DNA of 64,000 nucleotides from DATKNA01 sp963755755 (GTDB lineage Bacteria > Actinomycetota > Actinomycetes > Actinomycetales > Kineosporiaceae). The notes beneath the pieces are model-generated. The model worked only from the letters and a program-made list of their open reading frames with translations. It made no database searches and had not been told where the DNA came from. The position numbers and the translations under genes were made by a program. The stretch covers positions 1 to 64,000 of the forward strand of contig CAVWLJ010000014.1 in assembly GCA_963755755.1 (NCBI GenBank). Direction: 5' to 3'. Shown one piece after another: positions 47,972-60,005 of this stretch. Every line of letters starts with the position of its first letter. Position 1 is the stretch's first letter.

Positions 47972-49415
47972 ATGACGGCCGAGGAGCTGGAGTCCACGCC
48001 CGCGTCGGGCCTCGTCCGCCGTCTGCGGTTGAGCAAGCCGCTCGCGCGCGTGCTCGCCCTCGGTGTGCCGCTGGCGGCGATGACGAGCGTCCTCGCGGGC
48101 AGTGGGCACGACTCGACCTGGGTGGTGCCGAGCTCGGTCAATGCCGGCGACCGGGCCTGGATGAACCAGCTCGTCGGCCCCGCCCCGGGGGCGTCTCCCG
48201 GCACCGCCCCCGCACCCGACGTGCCCGTGCTCCCCAAGGACGGCAATCCGCAGGTGCTGGTCCTGCCGGCGCCCGGCACGACGTCGGGCGACTACGCCGG
48301 TGGCGGCCGCGGGGCGTCCGCGCCGGGCGGGGGCCCCGACACGGGCGGCCTGACCAGCAACGGGATCCCGCGCCGCGTGCTGCAGGCGTACGTCGCCGCG
48401 GCCAAGCTGGCCGCGGGGCTCGACCCGGGCTGTCATGTGGACTGGTCCCTGCTGGCAGGCATCGGACGGGTGGAGACCGACCACGGCCGGTTCGGCGGGT
48501 CCCACGTCACGGCGGACGGGCTCATCACCCCGCCGATCTACGGTCCCCGGCTGAACGGGACCAACGGCATGCCCTTCATCCACGACACCGACGGCGGACG
48601 CCTCGACGCGGACCCCACGTCCGATCGCGCGGTCGGCCCGATGCAGTTCATCCCCGGCACCTGGGCGGGCTTCGGGACGGACGCCGACAAGGACGGGGTC
48701 GCGAACCCGCAGGACGTCGACGACGCCGCGCTCTCCGCCGCGCGCTACCTCTGCGCCGGCAGCGGCGACCTCTCCACCCAGCAGGGCCGGGTCCAGGCGG
48801 TCTACCGCTACAACCACTCCGCGAGCTACGTCCGGCTCGTGCTCGCCCTGGCCGACAGCTACGCCTCCGGCCGGCCGGTACCGGTGAGCCAGGAGCCGAG
48901 CGGTCCCGCCCCCGCCTCGAGCGGGCCGTCCGTCACCGGAGGCAGTCCGCCCGCCGTCAACCCGAGCCCGCCGCCGTCGCCGGGCTCCGGGACGCCGGGG
49001 CGCTCGCCGTCGCCGTCCCCGACGAGCACGACGCCGACGCCGTCGCGGACCCCGAGCCCCACCTCTACGTCGCCGAGCCCGACGCTCGACCTCGCCGAGC
49101 CCGACGTCCACCTCGCCCAGTCCGACGTCCACCTCGCCGAGCCCGACGTCGACCGCGCCGAGCCCGACGTCGACGGCGCCGAGCCCGACGTCCACCGCGC
49201 CGAGCCCGACGTCCACGTCGCCGAGTCCCACGGACACGCCCACCCCGAAGGACACTCCGACCCCGACGCCGAGCGACACCCCCACCCCGACGCCGAGCGA
49301 CACCCCGACGCCGAAGGACACTCCGACCCCGACGGCGAGCGACACCCCGGCGGCGGCGGACACGCCCGCCGCCTCATCGTCCTCGTCGAGCAGCGCGTCG
49401 CCGACGGGATCCTGA
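47972..49415 (+). CDS. Secreted lytic transglycosylase-like protein with Pro/Ser/Thr repeat tail, frameshifted
   Basis: ATG 47972. A positively charged N-terminus and hydrophobic stretch (PLARVLALGVPLAAMTSVLA) act as signal or anchor. The MltB/SLT2-like catalytic domain has VDWSLLAGIGRVETDHGRFG with the catalytic Glu, AVGPMQFIPGTWAGFGTDAD and DDAALSAARYLCAGSG. It cleaves peptidoglycan glycan strands. The C-terminus is a Ser/Pro/Thr tail coded by tandem repeats; one extra C near 49087 throws the tail into a DV-H-AEP reading. Removing it restores PSPTSTS-type repeats up to TGA 49413-49415. Corrected length is about 480 residues. Confidence 0.82.
49080..49240 (+). repeat. 21-bp tandem repeat encoding PSPTSTx
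   Basis: About seven head-to-tail copies of a 21-base unit of the form ccgagcccgacgtccacctcg, each giving seven residues (P-S-P-T-S-T-S/A) in the corrected frame. From about 49241 to 49345 a second periodic tract encodes DTPTPKDTPTPTPS-like repeats. This is a wall-spanning linker in the transglycosylase. Copy number probably varies between strains. Confidence 0.8.
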
Positions 49416-49448
49416 ACGACCCTGACAGATCCGGTGAGGCGCTGAGCC

Positions 49449-50607
49449 TCAGAGCGAGGCCAGGGCGTCCTCGATGCCGTTCCACCGGCGTAGCGGCGCG
49501 CCGGACCACCCGAGCGTGACCACGCGCTCCATCGTCGGTGGCATGCCGGCCACGCCGACGACCATGCCCGCGCGCGAGGCCCGCTCGGTCGCGGCGAGCA
49601 GGGCCCGCACGGTCGCGACGTCGCAGAACGTCAGGTGCGTGGCGTCGAGCACGAGACCCGCCGGTCGGTCCTGGACGATCGCCTCGAGCAGCGCCACCAG
49701 GCCGCGCAGCGTGGAGAGGTCCGCCTCGCCCGTGAGCCGCACGACGACTGCCCGTCCGCTGCGCACCAGGTGCTCGCGGACCGTGGTCCGCAGCGGCGTC
49801 GCGTCGACGGGGACGTGGAGCTCGGTGTGCAGGGAGCTGCTCGCCCGTCGCAGCAGCGACTCCGCGGAGTCGTCCGGGCGGGCCAGCGTGACGCTCACCT
49901 GGGGCAGTTCGTCGCCGGACAGCCCCTCGGTGAGCTGGGCCGCGCGGCGCAGCCGGTCGCCGATGACCGCGGCCGTCCAGGGCGCCGGCAGCGCCGGGCA
50001 GAGCAGCGCCAGGTACGAGCGGCCGGTGAGGTCGTCGACGTCCAGGCTGACGACGTCGGTCGTGCGGACCACGCCCTGCAGCGCGGCGGCGCGGCCGGCG
50101 AGCGCGCCGGGTGCCTGCTGCCCGAGGTCGACGAGCAGCACGCCCGGCGAACCCTCGCCCTGGCGCAGGGTGTCGGCCACGCGGTGCCGGAAGGTCGACG
50201 CGTCCAGCACCGACGGCCCCGCGGCGAGCGTCCCGAGCACCGAGACGACCCGGCCGCCGCGGACCCCGGCGATGCCCTCGACGCGATGGAGGACCAGCCG
50301 CCACCGCCGACGGCTCTCGGTGCCCGGCGGCACCGGCCGCCCGGTGACCGCTGACGGTGACGTCGACCTCGCCGACCGGCGGGCCGTCCGTGGCGACGGC
50401 CGCGACGATCGCCTGCTGGCTCGGGGACAGCGCGGGGAAGAGTGCCTCCCAGGCCATGCCGCGGATGCAGGCGTCCCCGTCGCCGAGAACGCTCCGGAAG
50501 GCGGGGTTGGCGTAGGTGCAGACGAGATCCACGTCGAAGGTCGCCATGGCGACGGCGGCGGACGCGTCCCCCGGCGCGTCCAGCACAGGAGGGAAAGGGG
50601 CGGGCAT
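49449..50607 (-). CDS. PAS-like / degenerate GGDEF / STAS domain regulator, frameshifted
   Basis: ATG 50607. The N-terminal 95 residues resemble a PAS domain (MATFDVDLVCTYANPAFRSV, then GMAWEALFPALSPS). After one extra base near 50355, residues 150-290 follow the GGDEF fold (GVLLVDLGQQ, VVRTTDVVSLDVDD, LRRAAQL, VSVTLARPDDSAESLLRRAS), but where GGDEF should be, the sequence reads DDLTGRSYLALLCP, so diguanylate cyclase activity is not expected. The C-terminal STAS domain (VVVRLTGEADLSTLRGLVAL, LVLDATHLTFCDVATVRAL) has an anti-anti-sigma-like pattern with Cys rather than Ser before DVATVRAL. A signalling adaptor in the sigma-regulatory network is the likely role. Confidence 0.65.
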
Positions 50608-50734
50608 GGCTCCTCGGAACGGGGGATGGGGCCCGGCGACGACGCGGCGGTTGTGACCCTCTGCTGCACCGCGGTCACAACCTAGATGCCCGATCTCCGG
50701 ATCGAGGAGTGGTTCGCCGCGAAATCGGCCAGGT

Positions 50735-50762
50735 GGAGGAGGTCAGGCGGAGGAGGTCAGGC
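50735..50762. repeat. 14-bp perfect tandem duplication
   Basis: ggaggaggtcaggc occurs at 50735-50748 and again at 50749-50762. The second copy contains the stop codon of the lyase gene (TCA on plus at 50757-50759). Probably a slippage product with no function. Confidence 0.7.
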
Positions 50763-51706
50763 GGCGGGCGGGAATCCGCCGGCGCGACCCAGCAGGGCCG
50801 GCGCCGTGATCGACAACTGCTCCGCCACCCAGGTGCCCGTCGCCGCCAACGCCGGGAGGTTGAGCCCCGTCGTCCAGCCCGAACGCTCCAGCAGGTAGTC
50901 CAGGTCCTCGGTGGCGATGTTGCCCGTCGCGTTCGGTGCGAACGGGCAGCCGCCGATCCCGCCGAGGCTCGCGTCGAGTGCGCGGACGCCGGCCTCGACG
51001 GCGGCCAACGCGTTCGCGTAACCGGTGTTCCGGGTGTTGTGGAAGTGCGCACGCAGCCGGACGTCCGCCCCGCCGGGCAGCGCGCGGATCCCCGGCCACG
51101 AGTTCGTGCACCTGGCGGGGGACGCCGACGCCGATCGTGTCCGCGACGGCGAGTTCGCCGTAGCCGGCCCGCAGCGCGCGGTCGGCGATCGCGTACACGG
51201 CGTCCGGCGGCACCTCGCCCTCGAAGGGGCACCCGAAGGCCGTCGAGATGACCAGGCTCCGCCCCACCCCGGCGGAGGCCGCCCGGGCGGCGATGGCGTC
51301 CGCCGCATCGAGCATCTGCGCGACGCCCGCGTTCTGGTTCCGGCGCGAGAACGTCTCGCTCGCGGCGATCACGACGTTGATCTCGTCGACACCGGCGGCG
51401 AGGGCCCGGTCGAGCCCGCGCTCGTTGAGCACCAGCCCGATGTAGGTGACGTCGCGCGCGGTCGACCCCTTCCGGGAGGAAGTCCTCCGCGGTCACGGCC
51501 GCCATCACCGCCTCGGCGTCCGCCATCTGCGGGACGAGCCGCGGGTGGACGAAGCTCGTCACCTCGATCCGGCGCAGGCCGGCGTCCAGGGCCCGGTGGA
51601 CCAGCTCGGCCTTCGCCTGCGTCGCCAGCAGCGCCTTCTCGTTCTGCAGCCCGTCCCGCGGCCCGACCTCGACGATCTCGACCGTGTCGTTCGGCGTACC
51701 CGTCAC
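50757..51706 (-). CDS. mvaB: Hydroxymethylglutaryl-CoA lyase, two frameshifts
   Basis: Cleaves HMG-CoA to acetyl-CoA and acetoacetate at the end of leucine degradation. Motifs: VEVGPRDGLQNEKALLAT with the catalytic Arg/Asp, RIEVTSFVHPRLVPQMADAE, INVVIAASETFSRRNQN, STAFGCPFEGEV, ADTIGVGVP, the metal-binding HFHNTRNTGYAN, and the signature GIGGCPFAPNATGNIATEDL with the catalytic Cys. Extra bases near 51462 (GCGCGAC) and 51100 (GGGG for GGG) break it. GTG 51706 overlaps the stop of the S9 peptidase gene (GTGA). Corrected length is about 315 residues. Confidence 0.9.
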
Positions 51707-53543
51707 GACGCCTCCTGCACCCGGCCCCCGAGGTGCTCCGCGAGGAACGCCTCCGCGCGGCCGTAGAACACCTCGCGGTTCTGCGGCTTGGCGAGCCCGT
51801 GCCCCTCGTCCGGGAACAGCAGGTACTCGTGCGGCAGCCCCTTCTCGCGCAGCGCCGCCACGATCTGCTCGGCCTCGGCCTGCTTGACCCGCGGGTCGTT
51901 CGCGCCCTGCACCACGAGCAGCGGGATGCGGATCTTCTCGACGGAGAACAGCGGCGAGCGCGCGCGCAGCAGCTCCGGCTCGGTCTCGGGGTTGCCGACC
52001 CGGCGGTACATCATGGCGATCACGGGCCGCCAGTACTCCGGCACCGAAGCCAGCAGCGTCTGCAGGTTCGACGGCCCGACGATGTCGACGCCGCAGCGGT
52101 ACACGTCCGGGGTGAACGCCGCGCCGGCGAGCACCGCGTACCCGCCGTACGACCCGCCGTAGATGCCGACCCGGTCGCGGTCGACCCAGCCCTGCCCGAC
52201 CACGTGCTCGACGGCGTCCGTGAGGTCGTCCTGCATCGCGGCGCCCCACTGCTTGTCGCCCGGCGTTGAGGAAGGCCTTGCCGTAGCCGGTGGACGAGCG
52301 GAAGTTGACCTGCACGCACACGTAGCCGCGGTTGGCCAGCCACTGCGCCTCCGCGTCGAAGCCCCAGTCGTCGCGCGCCCACGGGCCGCCGTGCACGTCG
52401 ACGACGGCCGGGAGCCCGCGCCGCTCCAGCCCGGGCGGGAACGTGAGGTAGCCGTGCACCGTGAGCCCGTCGCGGGCGGTGAACGAGAAGGGCTCCATCG
52501 GCGCGAGCGGCAGGCCCTCGAGCTCCGCGCGGTGCGGGAAGAGGTAGCGCGACTCGCCCGTGGCGCGGTCCAGGATCCAGAACCTGATCGGGCCGTCGCT
52601 GGGGGAGATCGAGACCACCCAGAGCCGGTCGCCGCGCTCGCGGCGGTTCACGCCGACGTCGCCGTCGCCGAGCGCCCGGACCCGGTCGAGGTCGGCCTGC
52701 AGCGAGGCGTCGAGCAGCACGATCTCCTGCCGCTCCTTGGCGAACTCCACGGCCTGCGGCTCGAGCGTCGCCGGGTCGACCCAGAGGCCGCTGACGTCGT
52801 AGGCCGGGTCGGCGGCGACCACCGCGCGCTCGCCGCTGCCCAGGTCGTGGCGTTCGAGCCGGGTCGCGTTCGCGCCGATGCTCGAGAGGACGAGCAGCGC
52901 GCTCCCGTCGCGGGTGAAGCCCCAGACCCCGGTCGACTCGGCGTCGTCCGGGGGGACCTCGAGATAGGGCTCGTACGCTGCCGTCGCGGCCGACGTGGAC
53001 GACGAGGCCGCCGTCGGCGTCCATCGTCGTCCCGCCCCGCACCTGCAGATCGGTGTCGATCAGCCAGTCGACGAAGCCGGGGTTCTCCAGCACGAGCCGG
53101 AGCTCGAGCGTGCGCAGGTCGAGCAGGTGCAGGTCGTGCAGCTGCGGGTCGCGGTCGTTGATCGCGACGAGCACCTCGTCCGGGTGCCAGCGGTTGTGCG
53201 CCACGATCCGCGCCTGCACCCCGGCACCCGGCGTGACCAGCGTCGCCTCGTCGGTCTCGAGGTCGAGCACGTAGAGCCGCCAGCTCTCGTCGCCGTCCCG
53301 GTCCTGCACGTAGAGCAGGTGCCGGTCGTCGTGGCAGAACGCGTACGACCGCACGCCGCGGTCGGTGTCGTGCGTCACGGCGCGTGCGGGTGCGGATCCG
53401 TCGAAAGGCTCGACCCAGACATTGAGAACCCCGTCCAGGGGCGCAACGTAACCGATCAGCCGCGCGTCAGGTGAGACAGACGGACTCGCGTGATCGGGGT
53501 TGCCGAAGAGGACCGAACGTGGGATCAGCGGCGGCAGGGTCAC
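51703..53543 (-). CDS. S9-family prolyl oligopeptidase-like serine peptidase, two frameshifts
   Basis: A beta-propeller N-terminus (SPSVSPDARLIGYVAPLDGV, YAFCHDDRHLLYVQDRDGDE) and a C-terminal alpha/beta-hydrolase domain: DVHGGPWARDDWGFD, NFRSSTGYGKAF, nucleophile GIYGGSYGGYAVLAG, acid VVQGANDPRV and His PDEGHGLAKP. Extra bases near 52975 and 52262 (GGGCGAC) split it. I prefer GTG 53543 (followed by TLPPLIPRSVLFGNP, the common start of these proteins). The ATG at 53609 would overlap the ATG of the divergent gene at 53608. Corrected length is about 613 residues. Cytoplasmic, cleaving short peptides. Confidence 0.85.
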
Positions 53544-53607
53544 CTTCAGACCGTAGCCCGCCGACAGGTCGGCTGCGTGCAGGGGACGGAACACCGGGGA
53601 GGTCGAC

Positions 53608-55274
53608 ATGAGGAGCGCCGGCCGCGGAGTTCCTGCGGCGCGGGCGGCCGCCGCGGCCGCCGTGCTGGCTCTGCTGGCGGGGTGCTCGGCCTCGGCCGGT
53701 GAGGTTCGGCAGCCGCTCGTCGGGGGCGGGGCGACCGAGGGCCCGAACGGTCGCACCGTCGTTCCCGCGGTCCCGGTGCGCATGCCGCGCGACCTGGCCG
53801 TCGCGCAGCACGCCTCGTGCTCCCCCGACCTCTCGCCGGGGTGGCTGGAGCGGGAGAACGCCAACGGGGCCTGCGACCCACCCGGACGTCGGACCGCCCC
53901 CGCGCGAGGCTCTACCTCGACACCGTCTCCGCCGTCTGCGGGCAGGTGGTCCGAGCGGCGGTATCGGCGCCCGCGGGCTCTTACCGGCTGAGCGTCGTGC
54001 GGGTCGGGTGGTACGGCGGTCTCGGCGGCCGGCGGGTCAAGGTCTCGCCGGTCTTCCGTGCGGCGCCGCAGCGTGATGCACCGTTCGTGGATCACGGCGC
54101 CTCGCCCGCCTGGCACCCGACGCAGTCCCTCGAGGTCCGGCGCTCCTGGCCCCCGGGGTACTACCTGGTGCAGCTCACCCTCGGCCCGCGGGTCCTCGCG
54201 ACGGCTCCGCTCGTCGTGCGGGCCCCGCAGGGCGGTCCCCGCGCCGACGAGCTCTTCGTGGTCTCCTCCATGACGTGGACCGCGTACAACTGGTACGGCG
54301 GCCGGAGCCTCTACCTCGACCCGGCGGCACCTCCCCGGGACCGGGTCTCCCGGCGCGCCCGGGTCGTCTCGGTCGCCCGCCCGCTCGCGGGTCCCGCCCT
54401 CGTCAAGATCTTCGAGGAGTCGCGCGGGGCGGTGCAGGCGGTCGAGCACGCCGGTGTCGACGTGGACTACGCCACGGACATGGACGTCGACGCTACGCCC
54501 TCGCTGGTCACCGACCGGTCCGCGGTCCTCACGGGGTCGCACACGGAGTACGTCACCCGGCGGATCTACGACGCCTTCGAGGCGGCTCGCGACGCCGGCA
54601 CGAACCTGGCGTTCCTCGGCGGCAACCAGTTCTACTGGCAGGCGCGCCTGGTCCGGGACGCGCGGGGGCGCCCGCTGACCATGACCGTCTACCGGCACGC
54701 CGACCGGGACCCGCTCGCGAGGACGCAGCCCGAGCTGGCGACGGTGCGGTGGCGGGACCCGCCGCTGCTGCGTCCCGAGGCCCGGTTGCTGGGCGCGCAG
54801 TACAGCCACCTGGGCGTCGTCGTCCCGCTGGCCGTGCAGGATCCGCCGGCCTGGCTGCAGTGGAGACCGGGCGCCCTGATCCCGGTGGGAGCCGCCAGCG
54901 AGGTCGACAGCTTCCGGCGCGGCGTGAGTCCGCCGGGGACCCAAGTGCTGGCCTACGGGGTGGCGATGGACCGCCGCAGGTCGGTCGACGCGTCTGTCAC
55001 CTACTACGTCGCCGACTCCGGCGCGGCGGTGTTCGACGCCGGCAACGTCGACCTCGGGTGCATGGTGCTCCGCGCGTGCGACCGGCTCGCCGTCCCGCCG
55101 CGGACGTCCGCCTTCTGGCGCGAGACCGTGGTGCGCGTGGTCCAGGCCTTCGACGCGCCGCGCTTCGGGATCGGTCACCCGTCCGTCGCCACGGCGTCGG
55201 TACCGACGTACCAGCAGCTGTTCGCGCACTACGGAGTCCTCGGGGTGGGGACCACCGTCGGCGGTGACGACTGA
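53608..55274 (+). CDS. N,N-dimethylformamidase beta-subunit-like lipoprotein, paralogue 2, frameshifted
   Basis: ATG 53608; signal peptide with lipobox LLAGC (Cys 26). Two extra bases near 53878 and 53912 interrupt the linker; after that the frame is clean from RLYLDTVSAVCGQVV to the stop at 55274. It matches the 6049-7723 protein block by block: VGWYGGLGGRRV, SMTWTAYNWYGGRSLYLD, GSHTEYVTRRIYDAF, GTNLAFLGGNQFYWQARL and PVGAASEVDSF. It is longer between blocks and more diverged at the N-terminus. Surface-anchored; the substrate is unknown and amidase activity is unproven. The next gene starts 11 bases before its stop. Confidence 0.65.
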
Positions 55275-55896
55275 CCCGGGCGGCCACGGGGCACGCTCCG
55301 TGGCCGCCGACGTCTGGGTCGTCGCCGGGGCGCCCGGCGCGGGCAAGTCGGCCACGGCGGACGTGCTGCGCCGGCTCCTGCTGCCGCACCCGGCCCTGCT
55401 CGACAAGGACACGCTCTTCGACGGCCTCGAGACCGAGGTGCTCGCCGCGCACGGGCGCCCGGCCGACGAGCGCGAGGGCCCCTGGTACGACGAGCACGTC
55501 AAGCGGCACGAGTACGCCGCGCTGACCGCCGCGGCCCGCGAGATCCGTGCCGGCGGCTGCCCGCCCCTGCTCGTCGCGCCGTTCACCGGGCAGATCCGGG
55601 ACGCCGCCCGCTGGCGGGCGTGGGTGGCGGAGCTGGGCGGACCACCGGTGCACCTGGTCTGGACCCGCATCGACCCCGAGCAGCTCCGCGCCCGGCTGCA
55701 CGCTCGCGGACGCGCCAAGGACGCCGCCAAGCTGGCGTCGTTCGACGCGTTCGTCGCCCGCATGCTGCCGGCGACGCCGCCTCCCGTGCCGCACCTCGTC
55801 GTCGACACCGGCGACGAGGCGCCCCCGGTCGACGTCCAGCTGCGAAGCCGGCTGGGGATCGACGGACGGCAGGACGGCGGGGTCGCTGCACCCTAG
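55264..55896 (+). CDS. P-loop NTPase / small-molecule kinase-like protein
   Basis: 210 residues. Walker A VVAGAPGAGKSATADVL is near residue 20; DKDTLFDGLE, a Walker-B-like PLLVAPFTGQ and a lid-like RARLHARGRAKDAAKL follow, as in AAA_33-type nucleoside or antibiotic kinases. The chosen GTG at 55264 overlaps the previous stop; GTG codons nearer the P-loop are possible. The substrate is unknown. Confidence 0.75.
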   Translation: MTTDPGGHGARSVAADVWVVAGAPGAGKSATADVLRRLLLPHPALLDKDTLFDGLETEVLAAHGRPADEREGPWYDEHVKRHEYAALTAAAREIRAGGCPPLLVAPFTGQIRDAARWRAWVAELGGPPVHLVWTRIDPEQLRARLHARGRAKDAAKLASFDAFVARMLPATPPPVPHLVVDTGDEAPPVDVQLRSRLGIDGRQDGGVAAP

Positions 55897-55924
55897 GGTG
55901 GCCCCGACATCGGGACTGGAGGCG

Positions 55925-56252
55925 ATGATGGTTGGCGGTGTTCCGAGCGTGGGTCCGGCGGACGTCGGACCCGACGCGGTCCTGCTCGACGTCCGCGAGG
56001 AGGACGAGTGGGTCGCGGGCCACGTCGAGGGTGCGCGGCACATCCCCATGGGCGAGCTCCCCGCCCGATTCTCCGAGGTCTCTGAACTCGCCGACGACGC
56101 TCCTACCGGTGAGGTCGTCGTCGTGTGCCGATCCGGCGGGCGTTCCTCGCGGGTCGTCGCGTGGCTCACCCAGAACGGCGTCGACGCGGTCAACCTCGCC
56201 GGGGGCATGGGTGCGTGGGCGGCCGCGGGGCGCCCCATGGTGAGCGAGACCG

Positions 56253-56275
<23 letters not shown>
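55925..56275 (+). CDS. Single-domain rhodanese-like sulfurtransferase
   Basis: 116 residues: LLDVREEDEWVAGHVEGARH, IPMGELPARF, active-site loop VVCRSGGRSSRVV with the sulfur-accepting Cys, and LAGGMGAWAAAGRPM. GGAGG lies directly before the paired ATGs (55925, 55928). Transfers sulfane sulfur, acceptor unknown. The E1 gene begins 23 bases before its stop, so the two are translationally linked. Confidence 0.92.
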
Positions 56276-58577
<2,302 letters not shown>

Positions 58578-58606
58578 TCGCGGGGCCGCCGGGTACCGTC
58601 GCGGCC

Positions 58607-59984
58607 ATGCACAGCGTCGACCGGACGACCGAGCAGATGATCCGCTCGGTGCTCGCCTACGCCGAGAACCGCCTGCGCCTCGACCCCGTGCCGCTCGACC
58701 ACGGCGCCCGCCCGCCCGAGGCCCTGGACGCCGTGTTCGGCGGCCTGCTCGGCGAGAAGGGCACCGACCCCGACCAGGTCCTCGGCATCTACGCGTCCGC
58801 CATCGCGCCGGCCGTCATCTCGGCGGACAGCCCGCGCTTCCTCGGGTTCATCCCGTCCGCCCCGACGAAGGCCGCGCTGCTCTTCGACATGCTCGTCTCC
58901 TGCGCCTCGATCCAGGGGATCTCCTGGCTGGAGGCCGCCGGTGCGATCCACGCCGAGAACCAGGTGCTCCGCCTGCTCGCCGACCTCGCCGGACTGCCCG
59001 CGGAGGCCGGCGGCGCCTTCGTCAGCGGCGGCAGCGCGGGCAACCTCTCCGCGCTCGCCGTCGCCCGCGAGACCGCCAAGGCCCGGCGCGCGGACGCCGG
59101 GGGCGAGCCGGTGCCGCGCTGGCGGATCGCCGTCAGCTCCGACGCGCACTCGAGCATCATCAACACCCTGCGGCTGCTCGAGCTCGACGCCCTCGTCGTC
59201 CGCACCGACGACCACCGCCTGACCGGCGAGGCGCTGCGCGCGGTGATCGAGGCGGACGGCGACCCGGGCAGCGTGGCCGGCGTCGTCGCCACCGCCGGCA
59301 CGACGAACGCGGGGATCGTGGACGACCTCGCCGGCGTCGGGCGCGATCGCGCAGGAGTTCGGCTGGTGGTTCCACGTCGACGCCGCGTACGGCGGGGCGG
59401 GGTTGCTGTCGCCCGCGCTGCGGCACCTCTACGCCGGGATCGAGTTCGCCGACTCGTTCATCGTCGATCCGCACAAGTGGCTGTTCACGCCGTTCGACTG
59501 CTGCGCCGTGATCTACCGGCGGCCGTCGCTGGCCCGCGCCGTGCACACCCAGGACGCCTCGTACCTCGACGTCATCCACGGCGACGCGCCCACGGCCGAG
59601 TGGAACCCGACCGACTACGCCTACCACCTGACCCGCCGCGCCCGGGGCCTGCCGCTGTGGTTCAGCCTGGCGGTGCACGGCACGGCGGCGTACGCGGAGG
59701 CGATCGACAAGGCGGTGACGCTGGCCCGGCTCACCGCGGAGGAGATCCACCGGCGTCCGCACCTGGAGCTGATCCGGGAGCCGGACCTCTCGATCGTGCT
59801 GTTCCGCCGGCACGGCTGGAAGGCGGAGGACTACCACCGCTGGGCCGAGGAGCTGCACCACGAGGACGTCGCGTTCCTCCCGCCGTCGTCGTGGGAGGGC
59901 GAGGTCGTCGGGCGGTTCGCGTTCCTGCACCCGCACACGTCGATGGACCTCGTCTGCGAGATCCTCGACCGCACCGCCGACTGA
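58607..59984 (+). CDS. PLP-dependent group II decarboxylase, paralogue 2, frameshifted
   Basis: ATG 58607 (MHSVDRTTEQMIRSVLAYAE). Family motifs: PRFLGFIPSAPTKAALLFDM, AGAIHAENQVLRLLADLAGL, AFVSGGSAGNLSALAVARET, SSDAHSSIINTLRLL, ATAGTTNAGIVDDLAGVG, FHVDAAYGGAGLLSP and PLP-Lys in DSFIVDPHKWLFTPFDCCAV. One extra C near 59342 (GGGCGCG) separates the two halves. Corrected length is about 458 residues. It starts 29 bases after the E1 gene. Closely related in block structure to 33776-35180. Amine product unknown. Confidence 0.86.
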
Positions 59985-60005
59985 CGACACCACGCAGGAT
60001 CCGGG

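Noticed and set aside
49080..49345. Repeats as a CRISPR array, or the uncorrected frame as an EPDVH-repeat protein
   Set aside because: The units are contiguous with no unique spacers, and removing one base turns the tract into an ordinary PSPTST linker.
52020..55808. A 1262-residue open frame on the minus strand covering two gene sets
   Set aside because: Only its part between about 52980 and 53540 is real (S9 peptidase propeller). The rest is the complement of the DMFase-like and P-loop genes.
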